Of a DNA stretch of 64,000 nucleotides, positions 22,026 through 34,295 are shown in pieces. The translations under genes and the position numbers were made by a program. The notes below the pieces were generated by a model. The model saw nothing but the letters and a program-made list of their open reading frames with translations, ran no database searches and had not been told where the DNA came from. Source of the stretch: Phragmites australis (Eukaryota > Streptophyta > Magnoliopsida > Poales > Poaceae); NCBI RefSeq assembly GCF_958298935.1, contig NC_084927.1, forward strand, positions 11,126,001-11,190,000, read 5' to 3'. The first letter of the stretch is position 1. Each line of letters begins with the position of its first letter.

Positions 22026-23391
22026 AACCTCTCCCCCTTAAAAGAATCTCGTCCCGAGATTCGGGTGAAGTGCAGGGAAGAGAGCAGGGGAACAAAAAAA
22101 GGTTCCCAAGACTGGGTCTATAATGGCATCACTAGGTGATACGGTAACTCTACATGTCATATTTCCTAGACCTCAGAAAAAGAAACCCTGGTTTCTAAGT
22201 GCCATATTCACCTAGACAAGTTAATCTTATAACAAGGGCATCACAAGATAACTAGGTAGGTGTCATGTAAACGACGGTGGGGTCATCATCCTTTCTCATC
22301 TCAGTTCACTGACATGACAAAGTTACAACCCTATTCATATTCACGAGATAACACAGGTGAGGGTGGTCCCCTTGGTGACTTGATGGTGATTGTGTACATA
22401 TATATCAGAGAAACAGGAATACAAGATTCCTACTAAAGCAAAGGGGGGTGTGGGTGGGACGATTGTGATGTATGTCACAATCTTTATTGATAAAAGAACG
22501 CGGCGCACCAGCATCCAAAAGTATGGTCACGGCATAAGAGTTCACTAACAGCGTACCCAAAGGAACGCCGTTTATCCCTTTGTGACGACAAGAAGAAAGA
22601 GAGGTGAAAGGTCAAATTCCAACTAATGCTATTTCGCTATGTCGGATATTACTCGTTTGGATCCATAACATTATTTATTAGGGCAATTGCATGCAAATGA
22701 GCGACAATGAAAAATGAATGCATGCATGAATGCCATGGAATGATGCATGCTCGAACCTAGCTACCGCTTCTTTCTCAAAATAAGAACCGCACCTGCAAGC
22801 ATCAAAATCACAGGCAGTATATAACATCCAGAACGTACCCTTCGCGCTAGAAAGGGTAAGAGCGCGAACGGCCCTTGTACCTCATGCCGTACAAGCGACA
22901 ATCCATACGTCGACAACGACGTATTCACTTCCCGTAGACCCTACGGGACATCTCGTGTAATCGCCACACGAGTAGACGACCATGTCTCCCATTGCATGGT
23001 GGATGTTCATACGCTATTGCTAGCGTATTCACTTCCCATACGGATCGCCGTACGGGACACGTCGGGCCCCTGCCTCACATCCGACTGAGCCCTCGGTGAT
23101 TAACCGCCACCGAGCGTCGTACCTTACCTGCCGACGATGCAAAGCCGAAGATGCAATGCTCAACATGAATCAATGCAGGGTCGAAAGCAAAACAACGTGG
23201 TATAAGACATATAAACGCCACTCATAATACGCATTTTAACTTAGGGGCATAAACGATAGCAGTTTAATACATATTAAACATGAAGAGGCGTAAACATAAA
23301 TTGTGGGTTGTTTAGGTGGAGTTGTCGACTTACTAAACAACGCACTAATTATGTTTAGGCTACTAAATTAAACCAAGCTCTGATACCAAGC
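22026..23391 (-). other. Interior of element N, non-coding
   Basis: Minus-strand order: PBS (23388-23377), a leader homologous to T's leader (about 23376-22600, including the hairpin array 22842-23137), a stretch of about 500 bp with no match elsewhere in the window (22090-22590), a perfect hairpin GAATCTCG/CGAGATTC (22044-22062), and PPT 'TTTTAAGGGGGAGAGGTT' next to the 3' LTR. No gag or pol remains. The packaging and priming signals are therefore retained while coding capacity is lost. Confidence 0.85.
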
Positions 23392-26300
23392 TGTGAGGAA
23401 CCGTCCAAATAGTATTCTAATTAATCATCAGGAGGATCATTATTCATAATCACAACCTCGACGATTAACCAGAATACCATTCCGGTAGTCCCGGCACGTG
23501 TTTTGTGCCCAGGATCGGAACACATGCCTTCCAACTCAAATATCACAACACAGTTCAATAGAGAGCAAGTAATTAAACTGGATTACAGTTATTAAACATG
23601 CAACTGCTTCCACAATTTACAACAAAAGAAGAACAGCAACAACTAAGCAGCGGAAGAAAAACCTATACAACAAAAGAGTATGGAGCCGTATGCCCTTAGG
23701 CTCCATACCAAAAGCGTCGGAGTTCGGAGTAGAATGTGCTACTCCTGCCCGCCACCCGGATCGGCATGCAAAAAGTAGCCGAAAACTGCCTCTTCCTCGC
23801 CGACCTGTGAACCTGAAAACAACTTAAGGGCAGCACCCCTTAGTACGAAGGTACTAGCAAGTCTTACACAGTATGAGTATATATATTCTCGACTCCAAGG
23901 ATCATGCATTTAAAGCTGTAGCAAGGATTAAGACATGTTTAAGTTCATTAAGCGGTAAGCAACCTAGACTCTAGGTGTAAGCAACGGACTTAACCGACCA
24001 CCCACTCAAACCCTACCAACCGACTGATCAGAACAGATATATAGACAACAAATGTATAAAAGTAAACCATTACCACCAAACCACCGACCACATACCGAAC
24101 AAACCACCCAAACCAACCATGCCACAACCCACATCGAAACTCTACGACCAAAACCTGGTCGCTCGGTGGAGATAAGCGATAGCGATGCTCATGACCGAGA
24201 GCGCGGCAGTTCGAACTGATTATACACCCTGCAGGGGGATACTCCTGGACCCACACGACACAGGGACCATACGGCTTGTGCCACCCGCTAAGATGCACAC
24301 AAGGGGGTACCCGTGACAACCTTTCCCAACCAGGCCCAACCATGTGGATCAACCATAGCTCGGCACGGTGGTATTAGAACTACTCCCCGAGCAAACTAAT
24401 ACCGCTAAAAGTCCGGACTCAAACCGGACTCACACCGTCTATGACGAGGCCCACATGACCACGTCTGCGAAGGTAATCAGCTCGCCTACCATTATATCAG
24501 CATGTGGTGAGTAAGGTAAGTGCTAAAGCCGACTACACCGACGATCGGTGCTTAACCGGTGCAAGCGGTCTACGGTGTCCGGGTTCCCTCCCCGAACTGC
24601 CTGAGGACTCCTCGTGAGCAGATGACACCCCTAACACCGCCCACACCTCGTCTCAACTCACCACTCACCAACCGACACATCATCAACATAACCACAAATG
24701 TGAACAAGTAATAAGCCCTAGGCTCGTGACAACGGTGGACGCCGTCGTCGAGTTCTACCAAAAGCCTAAGTACCACTAAGCATAGCGAACTATCATTAGA
24801 CCTCGACGACACCACTAGGCTCCAATGGAATAACACATGACACGTGACCGAAATGGAAGAATGCATAGGCATAGGTTCTACCCAACTCGGAACCCGACAC
24901 ATGCAATGTATACATAAGCGTAGATAACATATTAGAGTTTCAATTGACATGGTGCAATATGATAGATGCTTGCCTTGCTGCCCTAGCTGCTGCTCACAGC
25001 TACCCGAGTCACGATCACCACTGCGGGAACCTCCGGGGATAGCCTCGTTCGCCTCGTTCGCCGGGTTGAAGTTTCCTAAAAGAATCACGCATGCAATGTA
25101 ATGAATATGAATGACACGCAATGAAAGATGCTTCACTGTAAGATAACAGTGGAGATGCAATGCACTTATGCCATGAGTTAAAAGCCTTAAGGATTTCCTT
25201 ATCTAAATTATTATTTAACATTTGACAACTTCCTAGATCGATTAAGCTTAACTCTAAGATTAAATCTAAAAGAAAACTAACTATACTTAACATGGGGGTA
25301 ACTCTTTTAAGTGAACAGGGAACCCAGTAATTGGATTTACACAACTCAAATTATGGACTAACCAATTATAAAATGTCTAAAGATTGAAACCATTTTGACA
25401 ACTTATTAATCCTCAGTAAGCATTTCATAAACCCTAGCATTTTTAATGAACATGGCAAAATTTAACAAGATTAACAGAATTTAATTTACAAATTTTGGAC
25501 TTATCAAAAATTGTTTATGAATTATTGAAGATTAAACACATTTCATTAATTGAATAAATTAACTATACATTTCATAACACCTAGTATTTTTCATGCGCAG
25601 AGTATGATAACACAAGGCCAACAAAATTAGTTTCATAATTTTTGGACATATATTCGATTTTCTATGCATTTTACAAACTCCAGCCGATTTAACATTGAAC
25701 AAATATTCTAATTCGCATTTTCCGGAGTTTCCCGATTAATAAAAATGCCCGCAATACTTCTTGCACACCCGGCCGGCTAGCCACTGAGGCTGACAGTGGG
25801 CCTGACGGGTTTGACCCGGGTCAAAATTGACCCGCGCCCAGTACACCGCGCGCCGGCGGCTCGGGCGACGTCGCTGGCGGTGAATGGCGGCGCGGCACGG
25901 CCAGCGGAGAGCACCGGCGACACCAGCATGAAGTGGGGAATCCATTCAAGGTACTCACGGCCGGTGAGCCCGACCGGAGCTGGGCCGGCGACAGGCGGCC
26001 ATGGGCGGCGGCGGTCGGTCGTCGAGGAACGCCGCGCCGGCTACGGGCAAACTTATAACGACCGCGTGCAAAAGCAAGGAAACGGCGTGGGGAAGCTCAC
26101 CAGCGGTTCGGCTTGGATGGAGGCAGCTCAGAGCAGTGGGTTGGCGGTGGAATCTCGGAGCTCTGCGCTGGAGTTGATGAAGAAGGGACGGTGCGATGTT
26201 GCCGCCAGTGAATGACGGCGCCAAACGATCGGTGAAGGGTGGCAGCGGCAACAGTCCACCACTAGGAACTCCTCTGTGCGGCACTCGACCGGTGGGCTCG

Positions 26301-27703
26301 GCCCGAAGACGGTCGGCGGCGAGCGGAGGGGCACGACGGCGCAAGGTGCATGCGGACGGCCGTGCCGGCGTCGGGCCGAGGGCCAACAAGCACGCGCGAA
26401 AGCTTTCAGCGGTCGCGGGGAACCGGTTTGAGCATAGCTCGGCTGACGGGCCTGGCCAGAAAGGTCCGGCGATGAGCGCCCGACGTGACGGCGGTTAGCG
26501 CTCCGCGGAAGACACGCCGGCCGCGGGCCTAAGTCAAAGTCACGCGCGCCAAAGCTCCGGAGAGGTCCAGCAACATTGGCCGAGCAGTGGATTTGGTCGG
26601 CGGAGTGGCTTGGTGGGGCTTCGCGCGGAATTCAGCTCGGGGATGCTTCGTGCGGTGGCGTGGCTATGCGCGGAGAGGAAGACGACCACGAGCTTCACAG
26701 TGAGGGATAGATCGGGGCTGTTCGGCAGCTGTGGTCACCGGCTCAACGGGGCGACGACTCGCCTAGGCAATAGCTGCTCACAGCGGCGCTCGTGCGGCGG
26801 GGTCCTCACGGACGAGCTCGCAGTCTCGTGGGTGCGCTGCGCCGTGGTGCAGAGAGTCAGCAACGCTGGCAAACGCATGCGAGCGTGGCCAGCTGAGGCA
26901 CTGACCATGCGCGAGCTGGTGAGGTGGTAGCTGCTGCTGCTAAGTATGCCGGCGTGTGTGTGGCATGGGTGATGGCTTGCAGTAGAAGGAAAGGGAGGAG
27001 GAGAGCAAATGGATTTTGCCTGCTCGGTTGCTCCTCTGCTGGACTCAGTGGAGAAGGGAAGAGAGAGATGGCGTGCTGCATTTCTCTGCTACTCCTGTGA
27101 GGAAGGATCGGGAGAGCTTGAGGTGGCAGCTTTGCTCAAGGCCAAGAATGGCTGCGCCGACCTGCTCTGCTGTGAAGGAAATATGAGAGAGAGAGAGAAG
27201 AACAGCAACAGTGAAGAAGCTAGATAAATTTTGGTGTTAGTTTGTACTAGTGTCTGCATTCTCTCATTTGTTTTCTCCAATTTCTCTAGTGGTTGAAAAG
27301 TCATCACAAAATTCAAGGATCAATTTTGCTGGATTCTATAATTCATGTGCAACCCATTTTAACTTATTTGACCCAGAATGCTTGAGTCAATTTTGAATAA
27401 AAATTGTTCAAAGATGCTATCTTTTCCAACTTGTGATAATTTTTATGCCTTTTAAACATTTCCCAAAAATTTGGGAAAATTCATCTATATTCTCCGCATA
27501 TCATGTACTAATTTCTAAAATTGTTTCCAGCCCTATGTTGTATAGTAATATGGTGAGTTGCTTAACAACGCATCAACTAATATTGATTTTTAAAATTTGC
27601 TAAATTGAAAATTGCATGCCTAAAATTGCTCAAAACCATTAAACATGATGTTAATGATACTCATGATGCTTAATTATCTAATTAAGGATTTTGGGCTGTG
27701 ACA
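23392..27703 (-). repeat. Element N, 5' LTR
   Basis: 4312 bp, starting at TGTGAGGAACC right after the PBS-distal spacer AGC and ending 'GGGCTGTGACA' before the duplicated GAGTG. It differs from 17727-22025 by scattered substitutions and small indels, for example the tract around 23570 that is shortened near 17895. Confidence 0.92.
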
Positions 27704-28019
27704 GAGTGAGAGACAGCCAACTCCAACTTGCTTCCTCAAAAAGCCTTATATGGTGGAGTGGGTGAGGAGTACGTATGGGCAAGTTTGAGGGGGAGAGAGA
27801 GCTGTTGCCCACTTATAGAGAGATATTTTCCATACAAATGGTCCCCATTCACCTAGAGGAAAAATCCAGACTTGCTTCTAGCTCCTTTATTTCTCTTAGT
27901 TTCCTTCTCCCACCTCATTGATCCAAAGTGAGATGCTCCAGTGACCCAAACTGGAACATGAAACTGAAATTGCATGCTTTTAGATTAAAACACACAATTA
28001 CGGATTTCGGGACGTGACA
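27704..28019 (-). repeat. Element T, remainder of the 5' LTR (U3 end)
   Basis: Continues the LTR interrupted at 17726. It begins with the duplicated GAGTG, contains the TATA copy (27745-27753), and ends 'GGGACGTGACA' exactly as the low-coordinate LTR does. Confidence 0.9.
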
Positions 28020-28207
28020 AACCTCCCCCCCTAAAAAGAATCTCGTCCCGAGATTCAGTACGAGTCGGGGAGAGAACGATGAGCACACTCATGTGAGAGA
28101 TTCCAAATATGCCATATTACGACATCTTTCACAAGTCCTCAAAGAACTCAGGATACTCGGAGCGGAGCTTATCTTCTCGCTCCCATGTCGCTTCGGCTTC
28201 TGTATGG
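28020..28207 (-). pseudogene. Second copy of element T pol 3' end, PPT and hairpin
   Basis: These 188 bp match 9759-9946 with only about three differences: PPT, perfect hairpin (28038-28056), the pol stop, and the chromodomain C-terminus. Because an internal region lies on both sides of the LTR 15106-28019, this LTR was shared by two units. The copy is cut at about 28208, where element B starts abruptly, so most of the second unit was lost. Confidence 0.88.
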
Positions 28208-28711
28208 TGACCGGCATTAAATACCTAGGCTAGTGGATGCCGCTCTGACACCACGACATGATGGAGGCTGTCCTGACACCCCTGACAGTGCGATGCCAAG
28301 TTGTAGTTGGCGACTGGCTTGCCCCCTTTAGGGGGCAGACACCACGATAATTACCAAGGTGGATATTTATCTTCCCGATAGGGTAGAAGGTAGTTATCTA
28401 GGATAAGGCCCAGTAATTTAGTCAGATCCCTAATATTTGTGCATTATGATAACTTGTACGCCAAGCTACGCACGGCCCAATAAATAGGAGGCCATGGTCC
28501 TCTGGGCAGGGGACCGGAAAGACATCAAAAAAAGCCACAAAGGTGAAAACACACCAAGTCACACTGTGATACTCCTCCCAGAGCAATCCATTTTTCTAGC
28601 ATCAATACATTCGTGGTGTTCCTTCCTCTTAAACTTTGTCTCCAAGCTTGAGTCTCCTCCTTAGAAGAATCTCTCGCCATACTTGCTGGGCAAGATGAAC
28701 TCTTACTCCAA
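28208..28711 (+). repeat. Element B, truncated 5' LTR
   Basis: Homologous to 5523-6019 of the solo LTR. The first about 450 bp of the LTR are missing at the junction with T. It ends 'CTTACTCCA' immediately before the PBS-like sequence 28712-28732. Confidence 0.75.
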
Positions 28712-28761
28712 TAGCGCGCCGTCCGTGGGGACTCAAACACAGAAGTGCTAAAAGAGGTAGG

Positions 28762-29790
28762 ATGCCACCCAAGAAGAAGACCACCAAGGCTGCATCGGCG
28801 GCGGCCGACACCCCAAGCACGCCTGTGTGGCAGTCCAGCTGGCTACGCAACTGGCACCGACAACGGCCCCCCAGCCGGGGGGAACAAGAACCTTACGATC
28901 ACCATCGACCCAACCATAACTACAGCTGACATCGAAGGGTTCTCTACCCCGAAGACCCAGCAGCAGCAAGGCGTGGCCCCCGCTGCGCCCCTAGGGGCTG
29001 TGGCCGACGCTGCCGTCGAAAACACCATTCCGCCCAAGCAGCAATCATGCTTGGTGGCACTCTTGGCCCAGATGGACGAACTATGGATGGCGCTACCCAT
29101 AACTTCGCCGCCGCTCCTAGGACGACCGGGGCATTTCCGACCCAAGCTCCACGAACAAACGAGCACCTCGGCGCAAGGACCCGGCCTGTTTGATCCCTGG
29201 AGCCTCGGGGTCAGCGTCATGAGGACCCCTGCAAGACCACAACTCTCCCCTACGGGCCAACCTGCACGCCATGCCCTTCCCAGAGGGTTTTCGGACCCCG
29301 AAGTTGCCCAAGTTTAAAGCCGATTTGGACCCTGATGAGTTCTCCCGATCCTATGCCCTAGCCACAGAGGCCAGCGAGGGCGGACTGATCACCATGGCTA
29401 AATGCTTCCCCCTCACCCTAGAAGGGGTGGCCATACGCTGGTTCTGGGCGCTGGACCCCGGCACCATTCACACCAGGTCGCAACTCCGAGGCCTCTTCCG
29501 TAGCAACTTCCAGGCCACCTTCATCGAACCATTCACCTCTGGTAGCCTGTTCACTATCAGGCAGGGGCTAGACGAAACCCTCCAGGACTACTTTCGAAGG
29601 TTTTGCTGACCAAAGCCTAGATTAGGGGCATACCGGACTCTTTGGTCATTGACACCGCAACCGTGGGCCTGGTCGACGGCCCCCTATACGATCGGCTGAA
29701 CCGATGCCCAATACACATGGTAGAAGTCCTCATGAGCAAGTTCGAGGAATATGCATGGACGAAAGAGGAAAAACTCCGTCGGAGGCACTC
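28762..29790 (+). pseudogene. gag: Element B gag
   Basis: Starts 'MPPKKKTTKAASAAA' at 28762, a typical Tat-group gag start, then shifts frame near 28830 and again near 29290. The core is readable at 29271-29607: 'LPKFKADLDPDEFSRSYAL', 'CFPLTLEGVAIRWFWAL' and 'FQATFIEPFTSGSLF', ending with the 'LQDYFRRF' helix before a TGA. A further shifted piece (29640-29790) includes 'CPIHMVEVLMSKFEEYAW'. No complete CCHC knuckle could be identified downstream, and 29791-30480 reads only as low-complexity linker. The gene cannot be translated as it stands. Confidence 0.75.
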
Positions 29791-30480
29791 ATAAGCTAGC
29801 GAGGCTTCCCTTGCCAATTCTGAGAGACCACACTCGCAGGCCAGATCATCACACGTCCCCACTCCCCCAGCAAAGAGGAGCTTCGAGGAGGCCCTCACCG
29901 TCGGGTCCCAAAGGGGGTGGCAACGACAATGCCAAAATGTCAGCAATATTAGCCCAAGCCGCGGGGCTTTGAACCAAAGCCACCCCAGGGGACATGGCTG
30001 TCGATGCTCCGAAGGCCTCCCAGAGCGAAGCCATGCCCCAAACCAGCGTTCCGAGGAAGAATCCTGGTGCACTCTACATAGCGCAGGACGAGGACATAAT
30101 ACTGACAATTGCTGAACCCTTACCACCTTCCGAGAGGTGTACCTTGGGAGGCAGTCGGCCTTTGCCTCAACTGATGCGGCCCCCAAGGGGTGGTCTGAAG
30201 ATCGCAAGCCATCGGACAACCGACGGGTCGACCATCTGGCCCTGCAGAATCCTCCACAGCTGGCCCTACCTTCACCACCCCGGTCATCCCTAGAGTGGTA
30301 CGGTGACGAAGGGGCACGAGGCAAACAGATTATCCTCGCCATTACCGTCGGAGGGAGCTATGGTTGCACTTCAAAATGACAGCGGCGTGATTACGTACGC
30401 GGGGTACACCACATCAGAGTGACAAGCATCCATCGACAGGCCCCCGACTGGGCCGACGCCCCTGTGATGTTCACCGTCGA

Positions 30481-33400
30481 TGACTCCTAAGGGGTAAGTT
30501 TTGCCCACTCTGATGCCCTAGTCATCTCAGCCAACATCGCTGAAGTCGAGGTCTGAAGAATACTGGTTGACGGAGGCAGCTCAGCGGACCTCCTATTCGT
30601 GCATGCCTTCGACCAGGCCTGAATTCCACGAAGTCGGCTCTCACCAAGCAGTAGACCCCTCCAGGGGTTCAATGGGGCCCCCCTCAATGCCCTAAGATAG
30701 ATAGAACTCCCGATCATCTTCGGCGAAGGCTCTGCATCACGATATGAGGTCATCACCTTCGTCGTCGTGGATGTACCGTACACCTACAATGCCATCCAGG
30801 GACGGGGAACTCTGAACAGATTAGAAGCTCTACCCCATCAGAATTACCTCTGCCTGAAGATGCCCGGACCCCAGGGGCTAATAACCATCCAGTTGACCAA
30901 GACCTGGCTAGACGCATCGAGTATGGGCACCCTGCTCCGCTCCCCAATTGCCATACCCATGATATGACACAGGAGGACTCGAAGGACCCTCCCTCGGCGC
31001 ATCTCGGGCACCACTGCCCTCCAAGGCCACAACCGGAGGGGGACATAAATCTGGTCCCCATACACCAAGACCAACCTGACCGGACCTTCCGAACAGGGGC
31101 GGACCTCACCTCCGGGCAAGAAGCCCAACTTCTGGCCGTCTTGTGGAGTAATCTCGACACCTTTGCATGGTCCCTGCAGGACCTCCCAGGAGTCCACCAC
31201 AGCATCATCGAGCACTCGCTTCAGGTTGACCTAAAGGCAAGGCCCATACGCCAGGGGCTTCGCAAGCTCTCTCCGAAGCGGGGAGAAGCCGCAAAGGAAG
31301 AAGTCCAGAAGCTACTGAAAGCCGGTGTTATCCGAGAGGTCATCCACTCTGATTGGCTCTCCAACACCGTCCTGGTCAATAAACACAGCAAAAAATGACA
31401 TATGTGCATCATTTTCACGTCATTAAATAAAGTATGCCCCCGAGATTCGTACCCTCTTCCCCACATTGACCAGCTGGTGGATTCCACAGCCGGCTGTGAA
31501 ATGTTGAGCTTCCTCGACGCCTACTCTAAGTACCACCACGTGTGAATGGCAACAGAGGATAAGAACAAGACCAGCTTCATTACCCCCTTCGGAATGTACT
31601 GCTATGTCCAGATTCCCTTCAGTCTTCGGAACGCCAGGGCCACCTTCTCTCACCTAGTACACAAGGTGCTGTAGCAGTAGTTGGGCCGCAACGTCGAGGC
31701 CTACGTGGACAATATTGTGGTAAAAAGCCAACTATAAGCCAACCATGTTGTGGATCTGCAAAAACCATTCAACAGCCTCCGGGCCGCTGGCATGCGGCTG
31801 AACCTAGAAAAATGCGTATTTGACACTAGGGGTGGAAAGTTGATAGGATATCTCCTCTCTCAAAGAGGCATCGAGGCCAATCTGGGCAAAATTCGTGCCA
31901 TCACAGAATTGTTGCCTCCCACCATTCCGAAAGAAGTACAATGCCTGGCCGACCGCCTCGCGGCCCTCAGCCGCTTTCTCGCAAAATTTGGTGAGCATAG
32001 CCTCCCTTTATTTAAAATGCTGAGGGGCTCCGAGCCATTTAGCTGGGCACCGGACTACCAGGTGGCATTCGAGGCCCTAAAGGCACACCTTTCCCACCTC
32101 GAAACACTTGTGATGCCCCTCCCTGGCGAAGGACTACTCCTGTACCTATCCGTCTCTGTGTCCGCCGTCAGCGCTGCCTTGGTACGGGAGGAAAAAAGTA
32201 ACAGTCGCACCACTCAAAGGGCTGTATACTACGTCTCAGAGGCCTTAACCAGGGCAAAGACACGCTACACTGAGCTCGAAAAAATAGCCTACGCCCTGCT
32301 GATGGCCTCACGCAAGCTCCGACACTACTTCCTTGCCTACGACATCACTATCCCATCCTCGTACCCGCTCAGTGACATGTTTCGCAACCGGGAGGTGAGG
32401 GGACGCATCGACAAGTGGGCGGTAGAGTTAGCCCCCTTCATGGTAAAGTTTGTAGCCCGCACCACCGTCAAATCCCAAATCTTGGCAGACTTTATCGCCG
32501 AATGGACCCTGGTACCCACCGAACCCACCACTACACCCACCCAAGACATTTGGATCATCTACACTGACAGAGCATACAGCTCCATTAGTGCCAGAGCTGG
32601 CGTGTTCCTCATCTCTCGCACAGGCCAGCAGGTCCAATACGCTGCTCGCCTGGATTTCAAGACAACCAATAATATAGCCGAATACGAGTCCATCCTCTTA
32701 GGCCTCCGAAAGGCCCGAGCCTTGGGAGCAGCCAGAGTCATCATCTGTAACGACTCTCAGATCATCGCCGGTCACATCAACAAGGACTTCCAAGTCCGGC
32801 ATCCAGACATAACAACATACCTCGAGGCCATTCGCAAGGCCTAGGCACACTTCTGCGGCATATCAATACGTAGCATATCGCGGGTGGACAATAGTTAGGC
32901 AGACGCCTTAGCAAAGGCCACAACCACAGGTAAAGACCCACCGATAGACACCTTCCTCGAGACCCTACACCAGCCCACCGCCAGAGCTCTTGACAAGACG
33001 GTCGCCGCCATCCTCCCCATCGGAGCTGCGGATTGGACGCCCCCCCCCTCCTATCCTTCCTGAGAGGAACAGAAGAATCGGATGACCCAATTGCACTCCA
33101 CCGCATCTAGCATTGTGCCAGGGGCTACCATCTCATAAATGGCACCCTTTAAAAGATAGGTCTTTGCGCTCCCCTCCTTCGATGCATTACTAAACAAGAA
33201 GGAGTCGACCTCCTCCAAGAAATAGACGAAGGCCTTTGCGGCAATCATCTAGCGCCTCGTGCCCTAGCCAGTAAGGCACTTCTCCAGGGGCTCCATTGGC
33301 CTACGATCATGTCCGATGCAGAAGAACTCGTCCGCACCTACCAAGGATGCCAATGCATGGGACGCTGAAGCCACCGACCTCCAACTCCCTTGCAACCAAT

Positions 33401-34249
33401 CGCCCCCATCTAGCTCCTGGCTTGTTGGGGTATGGATCTCATTGATCCATTTCCCCGTGCAAAAGGAAGCCTTCAGTATGCAGTAGTAGCATTGGAGTAC
33501 TTCTCCAAATGGGTCAACGCCGAACCCCTCACTGCAATCATGTCAAAAAATGTCTAGAAATTCTTCTACAAGAACATAATCTGCCACTTCGGCGTCCCAC
33601 GATAGCTTCACAGTGGACAATGGCACACAATTCGACTCCAGGCCTTTTAGATAGTTCTGCGATGACCTCGATATCGAATTATGCTTCACAGCAATTCGAC
33701 ATTCTTAGTCCAATGGAGCCGTCGAAAGGGCCAATGGCGACACACTCTCCGGTCTAAATTGACACCTCGTCGGCTTAGCTTGAGGCCTATGGGTCGAGGA
33801 ACTTCCCAAGGTTTTGTGGTCCCTCTGCACCACTGTCATGCAGGCCACCGGGTTCACACCCTTCCACCTCTTGTACGGAGACGAGGCCATGACCCCCACC
33901 GAGGTCAAGGGCTGCTCACTCAGGGTACAACTTCCGCAAACAGACGGAGAAAGGGAGCTCTCCCTCGACCGTACCAAAGGCATGTGGCTCCATGCCATTC
34001 AGAACCACGATCACTACATTTAGAAACTAAGACCTGGTACGATCCAAGGGTTACACCTCGAAACTTCAAACCCGGCAAACTAGTGCTTCGACGCGCCCTA
34101 GCCCCAGGAAAAAAGCTACGCAAAAAATGGGAAGGCCCATACCTGGTCATCAAGTCTAATAAGCATGGCTCCTACTGCGTGGCTGATACAGAAGGGACCT
34201 CCCTCGAACACAATTGGAATGCAGAGACCCTCCACAAGTACTATGTATA
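30481..34249 (+). pseudogene. pol: Element B pol: protease, RT, two RNase H domains, integrase
   Basis: The protease segment has 'ILVDGGSSADLLF' (near 30560). RT starts around 31180 and carries 'NVEAYVDNIVVKS' at 31690-31730, where the second Asp of the VDD motif is Asn (codon 31711-31713). RNase H follows in the frame 31750-32844 ('YYVSEALTRAKTRYTELEK'), then a second, archaeal-type RNase H ('WIIYTDRAYSSISARAG', 'TNNIAEYESILLGLRKA'). Integrase remnants include 'FTVDNGTQFD' near 33615 and 'SNGAVERANGD' near 33720, then the C-terminal 'WEGPYLVIKSNKHGSYCV' in the frame ending 34249. Many stops and shifts occur, especially in 31400-31750 and 32845-33700. Confidence 0.85.
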
Positions 34250-34295
34250 GAGAACCCCAGGTTCAGTCATCCTCGATGATACCAAAAAGAAAACC

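Larger units (their letters stand above)
17727..27703 (-). mobile_element. Element N: complete non-autonomous LTR retrotransposon
   Basis: A 9977-bp insertion with two long LTRs (4299 and 4312 bp), a PBS 'TGGTATCAGAGC' (minus strand, 23377-23388) three bases inside the 5' LTR, a PPT (22026-22043), and a perfect 5-bp target duplication GAGTG (17722-17726 / 27704-27708). The interior is only 1366 bp and has no gag or pol. Long LTRs with a gene-less interior fit the LARD concept, although the interior is shorter than classical LARDs. The LTR pair is very similar, so insertion is recent relative to the rest of the window. It sits in U3 of T, about 40 bp downstream of T's TATA box. Confidence 0.93.
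6532..28208 (-). mobile_element. Element T: Tekay/Del-like Ty3/Gypsy chromovirus, partial tandem array
   Basis: In element orientation (minus strand) the order is: fragment of an upstream internal region (28207-28020), LTR (28019-15106, interrupted by N), PBS, gag-pol with chromodomain, PPT, LTR (9758-6532). The LTRs run TGTCACGTCCC...GGTTCCTCACA with TG/CA ends. The left flank is ACCCT (6527-6531). The right flank is not a target site but a second copy of the 3' internal region, so a matching duplication cannot be tested. The chromodomain, the tRNA-iMet PBS, the single gag-pol frame and the long LTRs place it in the Tekay/Del group. It landed inside the CACTA Transposase_24 gene. Confidence 0.85.
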
